Shown here in pieces: positions 1 through 6,016 of a stretch of DNA of 9,406 bases. The translations under genes were made by a program, and so were the position numbers. The stretch spans positions 1-9,406 of the forward strand of contig VBGV01000150.1 in NCBI GenBank assembly GCA_005880755.1, in the 5' to 3' direction. The notes beneath the pieces were generated by a model. It was not told the DNA's origin. It was given only the letters and a program-made list of their open reading frames with translations, and did no database searches. The stretch comes from Chloroflexota bacterium. GTDB lineage: Bacteria > Chloroflexota > Dormibacteria > Dormibacterales > Dormibacteraceae. Position 1 is the first letter of the stretch. Each line of letters begins with the position of its first letter.

Positions 1-926
1 AAGAAGTAACACACGTTTGCAGTGAGGCTTGGGTTCACGGCGTAGGTGCCTGGCGAAAGCCCCACCGTGCTGCCAGGTCGCGATTGAGAGGACCCGACCA
101 CCGCGGGTGCTGGGTAGTTCGGGTCGGTGAGCCTGAACCCGGACCGGGTCGCACCCAGGACGTCGGGATAGGAGCACGGGCTCGACGCACCGCTGGGATA
201 GCACGCGGTCGAGCCACCGGACACGGACGACTGGCAGCGCGCGTACGCGTCGCCCGCGACCCGAAGCGCGCCGGACGAGACCGTGATGGACCCGTTGGAG
301 ACCACGTCGCCGTTGATGTTCAGCGTGCCGCTGCCGCTGAGGCTGATCGCGGTCCCTGGGGCGCCGCCGCACCCAGCCTGGTTCAGGGCCGCGATCGTCG
401 GCGTGTAGAGGAGATTGTTGACGTTGCCGGTGGCGGAACTGGCGAGGACAGGGCTCGGTCCGCTGCTCAGGACACGGGCGAACTGGAGCTGGAGCGAGCG
501 GGTCGCGGACATCGCGAACTGGCTGCCCTGCGGACCCACCGCCCGGACGACCTGGGTGAGTGCGGTGCCGTCGGGATAGGTGCAGGTGACCGTCCAGGGG
601 GCGGCGCCAGGGGACCCGTAGCTGGGTGAGCACGAAGGCGAGGAGTAGAGGCGAAGGTTGCTGGCGAAGACGTTGGTGGCGGCCTGCTCCGCGGTCGCGT
701 AGCTGCCCGACTGCTGCAGCTTGTCCGCGGCCGCCAGCGCCGCCGAATCCACTGCGGCCTGGAGGTCGCGCTTGAGTGCATAAGCGCGCGACCCGTCGAT
801 CGCGAGCGCGGTCATACCGACGAGGACCGTGAGCATGATCGCGATCAGGACGATCGCCTGTCCAACCTGGCCCCCTCTCCCCACAGGGGAGAGGGAGGTG
901 GGGTGAGGGGCGGGCAAAGCAACCAT
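1..926 (-). CDS. TadG-like pilus assembly protein (TadE/G-like), C-terminus cut by window edge
   Basis: The 308 visible codons are open to the window edge, so the C-terminus is missing. Residues 19-50 have the typical TadG-like N-terminus: a short GQ-rich segment, one hydrophobic helix (AIVLIAIMLTVLVGMTALAI), then DGSRAYALKRDLQAAVDSAALAAA. Proteins of this family are membrane-anchored and are made with Tad (type IVc) pilus systems; their exact role is not settled. The rest is a Ser/Gly/Thr-rich, probably extracytoplasmic region with scattered cysteines and beta-prone motifs such as GSGTLNINGDVVSNGSI. No von Willebrand A motif is visible in this part. The ATG overlaps the stop of the upstream TadE-like gene by one base (TGATG), which implies translational coupling. 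The first 18 residues, rich in P, S and G, are encoded by a GC-rich palindromic repeat and look like an added tail. Assignment to the TadE/G-like group is good; the exact subfamily is uncertain. Confidence 0.8.
   Translation of the reverse strand, partial: MVALPAPHPTSLSPVGRGGQVGQAIVLIAIMLTVLVGMTALAIDGSRAYALKRDLQAAVDSAALAAADKLQQSGSYATAEQAATNVFASNLRLYSSPSCSPSYGSPGAAPWTVTCTYPDGTALTQVVRAVGPQGSQFAMSATRSLQLQFARVLSSGPSPVLASSATGNVNNLLYTPTIAALNQAGCGGAPGTAISLSGSGTLNINGDVVSNGSITVSSGALRVAGDAYARCQSSVSGGSTACYPSGASSPCSYPDVLGATRSGFRLTDPNYPAPAVVGSSQSRPGSTVGLSPGTYAVNPSLTANVCYF
873..910. repeat. GC-rich palindromic repeat inside the 5' end of the TadG-like gene
   Basis: A perfect 10-bp inverted repeat has arms CCCTCTCCCC at 873-882 and GGGGAGAGGG at 886-895, with a 3-nt loop ACA. 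It is followed by a purine-rich tail GGTGGGGTGAGGGG at 897-910. From memory, palindromes of this CCCTCTCC/GGAGAGGG plus GGGGTGAGGG type recur in many GC-rich bacterial genomes, but I could not check this. On the minus strand it stays in frame and encodes part of the N-terminal tail of the TadG-like protein. A REP-like mobile repeat is the likeliest reading. A rho-independent terminator is unlikely, because it lies at a gene start and has no T-run. Confidence 0.65.
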
Positions 927-1462
927 CAGTACTCGGTCCTGAACACCGCCGCCGCCGAGATCACGATATGGTTCGCGGTCGCCTGGGCCACGATCGGGGT
1001 GACGAGCACGAGGTTGAAGCGAATCGTCACCTGCAGCTGCGCGTTGCCCCCGGCCGGATTGACCGCGCTGCACGATCCGTTCGCGTTCGACGAATATTCA
1101 CCGCCCGGGGCGTTCGGCGGAGGTGTGGTCTCGACCGTGGCGGGCGGGTTCGGCTCCGTGATGTACAGCCAGGCGGTGTTGTTGGGCGGCGTGGCAGCGG
1201 TCACCGGACCCTGCGGACAGGGCGCCGTCACAGGCACGCCCAGCATCTGGCTGTTGACCGCGCTCAGCACATCCGCGTTGCTCGGAAGCTGGTTCGACGC
1301 TCGGACGGCGACGCGCGCGCCCTCGCGTGCGGCATGGTTGATGGTGTCGTAGTAAAAGATCGCGCGGCCGATGTCGATGATGCCGAACAGCAGGATCAGG
1401 AGCACCGGCGAGACCAGCGCAAACTCGATCAAGGCCTGCGACCGCTGCCGGTTGGAACCCAT
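926..1462 (-). CDS. TadE-like pseudopilin, Tad pilus system
   Basis: This is a 178-residue protein with a canonical TadE domain. A short basic N-terminus (MGSNRQRSQ) is followed by ALIEFALVSPVLLILLFGII, which has the conserved Glu five residues into the hydrophobic stretch, and then by DIGRAIFYYDTINHAAREGA. TadE-type pseudopilins are processed by the prepilin peptidase TadV and help assemble Flp pili at the cytoplasmic membrane. The remainder (about 55-178) is a Pro/Asn/Thr-rich extracytoplasmic domain with a Cys pair (C82 and C131) and beta-rich C-terminal strands. The ATG at 1462 shares one base with the stop of the preceding TadE-like gene, and its own stop shares one base with the TadG-like start, so the three are almost certainly one operon. 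The ATG sits directly before the basic segment, which makes the start secure. Confidence 0.88.
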   Translation of the reverse strand: MGSNRQRSQALIEFALVSPVLLILLFGIIDIGRAIFYYDTINHAAREGARVAVRASNQLPSNADVLSAVNSQMLGVPVTAPCPQGPVTAATPPNNTAWLYITEPNPPATVETTPPPNAPGGEYSSNANGSCSAVNPAGGNAQLQVTIRFNLVLVTPIVAQATANHIVISAAAVFRTEY

Positions 1463-2022
1463 CAGCTTCCCTGCACGGTCATGTGCTGGTTCGCCGCCAT
1501 CTGGAAGACGCCGAACTGCGACTTGACCAGGGGCGTCAGCGGCCCGTACGTGTACAGCACGATCACGTTGACGTCGAGCTGGCCGAGGTTCGTAGCCGGA
1601 GTGGTGTAGTCGAGGCCGGGCGTGTTGTTGTAGCAGATGTAGAGCCACGGCTCGTTGGCGGTCGGCGGGTAAGCCGACGACACAAAGGGAGGGTTGTGCG
1701 CGGTGTTGCCGTCGGTCGTGTTGGGACATGTGTTGCCCGGATTCTTGAGGACCGACGCGGGCAACGAGATCGAGGCCAGCTCCGAATCCACCGCGTCCTT
1801 GATCTGCGCGTCGTAGAGGTAGGGGTGCGCCAGGTTCGGGGCGTCGTACCACGCGCCGTGGCGGGCCCCCTCTCGGGCGGCGTTCGAGAAGGCCTCGGAG
1901 AGATAGATCGAGCGCCCGATGTCGACCAGCCCGCCAACCAGCAACAGCAGCACGACGGACGACACGGCGAACTCGACCAGGGACTGTCCGTCCTGCCTCA
2001 AAAGTGGTGATTTGAGTGTCAC
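1462..2022 (-). CDS. TadE-like pseudopilin, first gene of the leftward Tad arm
   Basis: A second TadE-like protein (186 residues from the GTG at 2022). Residues 12-48 carry the family signature: GQSLVEFAVSSVVLLLLVGG, then LVDIGRSIYLSEAFSNAAREGA. It is only loosely similar to its neighbour outside this segment, so the pair may be TadE and TadF equivalents. The C-terminal domain contains C99 and C130 and several NT/NP-rich loops, consistent with an extracytoplasmic location. The start is uncertain. GTG codons at 2040 and 2022 and a TTG at 2001 are all in frame, and none has a clear Shine-Dalgarno. GTG 2022 limits the clash with the divergent cpaB start (2016) to 7 bp. The operon promoter must lie close to, or inside, the 5' end of cpaB. 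Confidence 0.85.
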   Translation of the reverse strand: MTLKSPLLRQDGQSLVEFAVSSVVLLLLVGGLVDIGRSIYLSEAFSNAAREGARHGAWYDAPNLAHPYLYDAQIKDAVDSELASISLPASVLKNPGNTCPNTTDGNTAHNPPFVSSAYPPTANEPWLYICYNNTPGLDYTTPATNLGQLDVNVIVLYTYGPLTPLVKSQFGVFQMAANQHMTVQGS

Positions 2023-2834
2023 GTAAGGGGGGCTCGGCACCGGGATATCTTGCCTATGATTGGTCGGCCTTGCGAACCTTTAGCGCAATTACTTCGCGCC
2101 GCCCATTCACCCTGCTTGGCATCCTGCTCGCCCTGCTCGTGATCGTCGCGTTCGTCCTCGTAGCTCTCAACGCCAGTACATCCGGAAGCAGTCCCCTCCA
2201 GACGGTCGTGGTGGCGAGCAAGGACCTGCTGCCGAGAGTCCCGATTCCGGCCGACTCGCTCAGCATCCGATCGATCCCGGTTCCGGCAACCTACCCGAAG
2301 GTCTACTTCGCCAGCGTCCAGCAGGTGCAGGGCATGGTGCCGCTGGTGACCATCAGCTCCGGCCAGGCGGTGTCAGCCAACGACGTGGCCAGGCCGAACC
2401 AGGCGCTGGGGTCGCAGTCCGAATACCTGCCCATCCCCAAGGGCTACGTCGCGCTGACCATCCCGACCAGCGAGCAGCAGGGTGTCGCGGACTACATCCA
2501 GCCGGGCGACTACATCTCGGTGATCGCGACGGTGTCGGCGGCCGGCAAGGTCGCGGCGAAGACGATCTTCACGCAGCTCCACGTGATCAAGGTCGGCATG
2601 CAGGGCACGACCGGCAGCTCGAGCGCGACGAGCCTCACCGTGGTGGTGACCCAGTGCCAGGCAGAGATCATCACCTGGTTCCTCGCCTACGCCGCGCTGA
2701 AATACTCGCTCGAGTCGTACAAGGACTACCAGCCGGGCGAGCAGGCGCCGGATCCGAACTGCCAGTCGGTTGAGGACGCGCACGGCGTGACGCTGCAGTT
2801 CATCCAGACGAGCTACCCCACCCTGTTCAAATGA
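2016..2834 (+). CDS. cpaB: Flp pilus assembly protein CpaB/RcpC
   Basis: A 272-residue protein with the CpaB/RcpC layout. A cytoplasmic N-terminus is followed by one membrane helix (about 31-52, FTLLGILLALLVIVAFVLVA). Next comes a SAF domain (about 62-128, with the strand LQTVVVASKDLLPRVPIPAD), then an RcpC-like beta domain (about 135-215, including the segment from GYVALTIPTSEQQGVADYI into QPGDYISVIATV). CpaB is an extracytoplasmic assembly factor of Tad pili; in diderms it works with the secretin, and no secretin gene is seen here. The GTG start at 2016 has GGTGAT a few bases upstream, matching the 3' part of the Shine-Dalgarno consensus. A TTG at 2070 (residue 19) would also leave a normal CpaB N-terminus and would remove the overlap with the divergent tadE gene. 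The stop overlaps the tadB start (ATGA). The product is well supported; the start is not. Confidence 0.88.
   Translation: MSRKGGSAPGYLAYDWSALRTFSAITSRRPFTLLGILLALLVIVAFVLVALNASTSGSSPLQTVVVASKDLLPRVPIPADSLSIRSIPVPATYPKVYFASVQQVQGMVPLVTISSGQAVSANDVARPNQALGSQSEYLPIPKGYVALTIPTSEQQGVADYIQPGDYISVIATVSAAGKVAAKTIFTQLHVIKVGMQGTTGSSSATSLTVVVTQCQAEIITWFLAYAALKYSLESYKDYQPGEQAPDPNCQSVEDAHGVTLQFIQTSYPTLFK
2040..2070. promoter_or_regulatory. Presumed divergent promoter region of the Tad locus (weak)
   Basis: Two head-to-head operons start within a few dozen bases here, so at least one promoter should lie in or beside this stretch. TATGAT at 2055-2060 resembles a -10 box for the plus strand, but no good -35 is visible 16-18 bp upstream. 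AT content is locally higher than in the surrounding coding DNA. On the minus strand AAGATATC is a poorer candidate. The call rests mainly on gene layout. Confidence 0.25.
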
Positions 2835-3775
2835 GCTTGCCGCCCGAGACCATCGTCGCCGTACCGATGGCGGCGGCGATTTTCGTGTTCTTCTGGGCGC
2901 TCGACAAAGTGCGGAAGGATCGCAGGTCGAGGGCCACCGAGGCGCCGGTCGCCAGGGCCACGCCCCGCGAGCTCGTCGAGCGCCTGCTCAAGCCGGCGGC
3001 TGAGAACCTGAGCCAGCGCCGCAAGGTGCAGGGCAAGCCGACATTGAGCGAGGACCTCGCGCGGGCGGGCTTGAACGTCACCCCGCCGGAGTACCTGCTG
3101 ATCCGGATCGGGGCGGTCGGACTCGGGGCCCTGATCGGCCTCTTTCGTTTCGGCTTCTCGGTTGGACCGATCATCCTCGGTGCGGTCGGCTACGTCATCC
3201 CCCCGCTGGTCGTGGCCTACCTGCAGCGACGGCGCACGAGACAGTTCAACGAGCAGCTGGGCAGCATGCTTCAGCTTCTGTCGAACTCGTTGAAGACGGG
3301 CTACGCGATCGATCGTGCTCTCGAGACCGTGGCCGCCAAGTCGCAGCCGCCCGTCTCCACGGAATTCGAGCGCGTGACGACCGAGATCACACTCGGCACA
3401 TCGGTCGAGGACGCGCTCAGCGCATTGCTGCTCCGCATCAGCAGCCCCGACCTCGAGTTCATCGTCACCGCCATCCTGCTGCACATTCGAGTCGGCGGAA
3501 ACCTCGCCGAGGTCCTCGACAACATCTCCGACACGCTCCGCGACCGGCTGCAGACCAAGCGCGACATGAGCGTGCTCACCGCGCAATCACGCGCGTCGGC
3601 CGGAATCATCACCGGCTTGCCGATCCTGCTTGCGTTGGGGCTTTACGTTTTCGTGCCGGGCTATTACGCGCCCATGACCAGCACGTGGGTCGGCTACGCG
3701 ATGCTGGGCTTCGCCGGTTTCATGATCCTCATCGGCAACCTGCTGATCCAGCGCATGACCTCGCTGGAGTCATAA
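2831..3775 (+). CDS. tadB: Tad pilus inner-membrane platform protein TadB (type II secretion F domain)
   Basis: A 314-residue polytopic membrane protein. It has an N-terminal anchor (about 9-23), a basic linker, two membrane helices (about 91-130), a cytoplasmic type II secretion system F domain (about 143-255) and two C-terminal helices (about 257-306). The F-domain signature starts at FNEQLGSMLQLLSNSLKTGY, with the later conserved motif HIRVGGNLAEVLDNISDTLR at 218-237. TadB and TadC form the inner-membrane platform that the ATPase TadA drives to assemble the Flp pilus. The ATG overlaps the cpaB stop by 4 bp (ATGA), and tadC follows after 2 nt. In most tad loci tadZ and tadA lie between cpaB and tadB. 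Here they are absent and cpaB joins tadB directly. Confidence 0.93.
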   Translation: MSLPPETIVAVPMAAAIFVFFWALDKVRKDRRSRATEAPVARATPRELVERLLKPAAENLSQRRKVQGKPTLSEDLARAGLNVTPPEYLLIRIGAVGLGALIGLFRFGFSVGPIILGAVGYVIPPLVVAYLQRRRTRQFNEQLGSMLQLLSNSLKTGYAIDRALETVAAKSQPPVSTEFERVTTEITLGTSVEDALSALLLRISSPDLEFIVTAILLHIRVGGNLAEVLDNISDTLRDRLQTKRDMSVLTAQSRASAGIITGLPILLALGLYVFVPGYYAPMTSTWVGYAMLGFAGFMILIGNLLIQRMTSLES

Positions 3776-3777
3776 GA

Positions 3778-4653
3778 GTGCTGCAGATCGCGATCGCCGC
3801 CGGCGTCATCTGCGGCGGCATCATCTTCGCTTACTTCATCGCCATCGACCAGTACCGGGCGGCGGTGGCCAACGGCGGCCTCGCCCCGGGCGCTCCCCGG
3901 GCAACGTTCGTCAAGCAGCTCGAGTCGCTTTTGCGTCCGGTTTCCCGCCTTCCGGCACAGACCACGATCCAGGTCCGGCACAAGCTCAGCCAGGCCGGCA
4001 ACCCGGGCAACCTGACCCCCGCCGGGTTCCAGGCGGTCCGCTACAGCCTCGCCGCCTTGATGGCCGTCGCAGGGCTCGCCCTCGGCCTCATCCTGCCGCT
4101 CGGTTTGCCCGACCTCGTCTCCGTGCCGCTGACGGGCGTCGTGTTTGCCCTCGCCGGATACCTCTTGCCGAGCCTGTGGCTCGAGCAGCGGATTTCGATG
4201 CGCCGGCGCGAGATCCAGCGCTCGCTGGCCGAAGCGACCGACCTGCTGACCCTGGTGGTTGAGTCAGGCATGAGTCTCGACGAAGGGCTGCTCAGCATCG
4301 TTGAACGCTTTCACAACGCCCTGGGCGACGAGATCGGTAAGGTACTGCGCGAGATCCGGTTGGGACGGCCCCGCATGGCGGCGCTCGAGCACATGGCCGA
4401 CGCGGCGGGCGTGCCGGACCTGCATCACCTCGTCGAGTCGATCGTGCAGTCCGACCAGATGGGCGTGCCGATCGCTCGCCTGCTGCGCGTGCAGGCGACC
4501 GAGATGAGGCGCCGTCAGCGCCAGGGCGCGCAGGAACGCGCCGCGCAGGCTTCATCGCGGATGGTGTTTCCGATGGTCGGCTGCATCTTTCCCGTCCTCT
4601 GGGTCGTGCTGCTGGGACCGGCCATCATCCAGGTCTTGAAGTCCCTCAAATGA
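3778..4653 (+). CDS. tadC: Tad pilus inner-membrane platform protein TadC (type II secretion F domain)
   Basis: A 291-residue partner of TadB. It has an N-terminal helix (2-22), a basic cytoplasmic linker (about 40-85), two membrane helices (about 89-135), an F domain (about 152-260) and a final helix (about 262-286). Characteristic TadC segments are EATDLLTLVVESGMSLDEGL, then the helical region through IRLGRPRMAALEHMADAAGV, and QSDQMGVPIARLLRVQATEM. I chose the GTG at 3778 because it lies 2 nt after the tadB stop and begins directly with the membrane helix. The open frame extends 31 codons upstream, but those codons overlap tadB and look like out-of-frame TadB sequence. The stop overlaps the regulator start (ATGA), so the next gene is cotranslated with it. 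Confidence 0.92.
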   Translation: MLQIAIAAGVICGGIIFAYFIAIDQYRAAVANGGLAPGAPRATFVKQLESLLRPVSRLPAQTTIQVRHKLSQAGNPGNLTPAGFQAVRYSLAALMAVAGLALGLILPLGLPDLVSVPLTGVVFALAGYLLPSLWLEQRISMRRREIQRSLAEATDLLTLVVESGMSLDEGLLSIVERFHNALGDEIGKVLREIRLGRPRMAALEHMADAAGVPDLHHLVESIVQSDQMGVPIARLLRVQATEMRRRQRQGAQERAAQASSRMVFPMVGCIFPVLWVVLLGPAIIQVLKSLK

Positions 4654-5003
4654 CCAGCAACAACCGCGGCCCGAGGGCGCATCACCAGTCGTTCAGCGAC
4701 CTCGACAAGCCGCTCTACACGATCAGCGTCGCGGCCGAGATCCTGGAGACGCACCCGCGCACGCTGATGCTCTACGAGGACGCCCAGCTCATCGAGCCGC
4801 ACCGCACGAGCACCAACCGCCGTCGATACTCGCAGCGCGACATCAGCAAGGTGCAGGTCATCCAGAACCTGACGCGAGAGAAAGGCGTGACGTTGGCCGG
4901 TGTGCGCCACATCCTCAGTTTGTTTGAGGTGATGAAGAAGCACCGAGTCGAACCACCGGCGGACCTACGCGAAATCTTCGACCGGTACGCGCAACTGATC
5001 TAG
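4650..5003 (+). CDS. MerR-family (HspR-like) transcriptional regulator
   Basis: A 117-residue DNA-binding protein. Residues 22-92 form a MerR-type winged helix-turn-helix: LYTISVAAEILETHPRTLML (22-41), then YEDAQLIEPHRT, the NRRRYSQRDI wing, and EKGVTLAGVRHILSLFEVM. The TLAGVRHIL motif and the lack of a metal- or drug-binding C-terminal domain resemble HspR, the heat-shock repressor subgroup. The 20-residue polar N-terminal extension and the short charged tail (EPPADLREIFDRYAQ) are unassigned. There are no cysteines, so metal sensing of the classic MerR kind is unlikely. The ATG overlaps the tadC stop (ATGA), making it the last gene of the rightward Tad operon. It could regulate the pilus locus itself or act elsewhere; the sequence does not decide. 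No dnaK, grpE or clpB gene is nearby. Confidence 0.85.
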   Translation: MTSNNRGPRAHHQSFSDLDKPLYTISVAAEILETHPRTLMLYEDAQLIEPHRTSTNRRRYSQRDISKVQVIQNLTREKGVTLAGVRHILSLFEVMKKHRVEPPADLREIFDRYAQLI

Positions 5004-5040
5004 GCGGGATTCGGCCAGGGTAACGGGCGGGAACGAAGAA

Positions 5041-5415
5041 CTAAGCCGAGGCTGCTTTCCTCCGCCTCTTCGCCGCCGGCGCCCACAGGCTTTCCAGGTC
5101 GTAATACGATCGCTCGCCCGGTAGGAACACGTGCGCGAGCACCGAATCGAAGTCCAGCAGGATCCAGCCTGCATCGTCGTACCCGTCCACCGCGAGCGGT
5201 TTGCGGTCTTTGGCCTTCGCGGCTTCGACCATTCCGTCTGCGATGGCGCGTACCTGGCGGTCCGTCTCGCCCTCGCAGATCACGAAATAGTCGGCGATGG
5301 AAGTCTGGTCGCGGACGTCGATCACCACCGGGTCCCAGGCTTTCTTCTCGGCTGCGGCGCCGCGCAGTAGGCGGGCCAGCTGCAGAGGCGTGAGTCGCCT
5401 GGTCCGTTCAGCCAA
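5041..5415 (-). CDS. rsfS: Ribosomal silencing factor RsfS
   Basis: A 124-residue protein of the RsfS/Iojap/DUF143 family. It binds ribosomal protein L14 and blocks joining of the 30S and 50S subunits when nutrients are short. Family motifs are clear: VVIDVRDQTSIADYFVICEG (30-49), TDRQVRAIADGMVEAAK, and DAGWILLDFDSVLAHVFLPG (81-100), followed by ERSYYDLESLW. A basic tail (AAKRRRKAASA) ends the protein. The start is taken as the TTG at 5415, which overlaps the end of nadD by 8 bp and leaves the usual short lead before LTPLQLARLL. In-frame codons further upstream lie deep in nadD and do not resemble RsfS. It is the last gene of the leftward operon, and nadD-rsfS adjacency is common in bacteria. 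Its stop lies 37 bp from the convergent MerR-type gene. Confidence 0.92.
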   Translation of the reverse strand: MAERTRRLTPLQLARLLRGAAAEKKAWDPVVIDVRDQTSIADYFVICEGETDRQVRAIADGMVEAAKAKDRKPLAVDGYDDAGWILLDFDSVLAHVFLPGERSYYDLESLWAPAAKRRRKAASA

Positions 5416-6016
5416 CCCTTCGATTATCCCTGTAGAGATCGTGTTTGGCGATGTACTCCGCGACCGCCGCGGGCAACCTCTCGCCCACCGGTTCTCCCCG
5501 CGCGATGGCTCGCCGCAGCGCGCTGCCCGAGATGTCCGGCGTGGGGCGCAGGCACAGGACCGTCCCACCCGGATCGAGGCCCGCGGCTTGCAACGCCGCG
5601 GAGTCCGGAGCGCCGCTGCCCGGCCGGCTGACCACCACCACCTGGGCGAGACGGCGGATCTCCTCAGGCTTGCGCCAGGTCGCGAACAACCTCGCTGCGT
5701 CCCAGCCCAGGATCAAGAACAGCTCGTCTTGCGGATAAATCCGACTTAGATCATGGAGCGTCTCGGCTGTGTACGAGACGCCACCGCGGCGGACCTCCAC
5801 ATCGGAAACCTCGAGAGCCTTGTCCTCGCCGATCGCGAGCCTGCACATCTCCACGCGCTGCTTGGCATCCGCCACGGTGCCGCTTCGATGCGGAGGCTGT
5901 CCGGTCGGGATCAGCAGCACACGCTCGAGGCCGGCGCAGTCGATCGCGGCGCGCGCCGCCGCCAGGTGGCCTGCATGGATGGGGTCGAATGTGCCGCCGA
6001 GGATGCCGATCCTCAA
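5408..6016 (-). CDS. nadD: Nicotinate-nucleotide adenylyltransferase NadD
   Basis: A 202-residue cytoplasmic enzyme that joins ATP and nicotinate mononucleotide to give deamido-NAD, the committed adenylation step of NAD synthesis. The nucleotidyltransferase signature GGTFDPIHAGH is at 7-17, with the catalytic HxGH-type histidines 14 and 17. The IPTGQPPH segment follows, then FLILGWDAARLFATWRKPEE. The second motif, ISGSALRRAI (162-171), corresponds to the ISSTxxR phosphate-binding motif, with G and S at the usual ST positions. The start is a TTG at 6016 that overlaps the obg stop (TTGA). It gives MRIGILGGTFDP, exactly where NadD proteins normally begin. No Shine-Dalgarno is evident, so reinitiation after obg is likely. 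The open frame runs far upstream inside obg, but that part is shadow sequence. Confidence 0.95.
   Translation of the reverse strand: MRIGILGGTFDPIHAGHLAAARAAIDCAGLERVLLIPTGQPPHRSGTVADAKQRVEMCRLAIGEDKALEVSDVEVRRGGVSYTAETLHDLSRIYPQDELFLILGWDAARLFATWRKPEEIRRLAQVVVVSRPGSGAPDSAALQAAGLDPGGTVLCLRPTPDISGSALRRAIARGEPVGERLPAAVAEYIAKHDLYRDNRRVG

Noticed and set aside
84..629. 181-codon plus-strand open frame opposite the TadG-like gene
   Set aside because: Arg/Gly-rich shadow composition. The minus strand frame has a membrane anchor, TadE/G-like signature and coupled start.
873..895. Rho-independent terminator for the tadE genes
   Set aside because: The stem is strong but lacks a T-run, lies at the start of the TadG-like gene, and is read through in frame.
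2813..3586. 257-codon minus-strand open frame opposite tadB
   Set aside because: Antisense shadow rich in R, E, D and L. tadB on the plus strand has clear F-domain motifs and coupled junctions.
5004..5040. Bidirectional terminator between the convergent regulator and rsfS
   Set aside because: The 37 bp contain no convincing inverted repeat followed by a T-run on either strand. Termination may be Rho-dependent or lie inside the genes.
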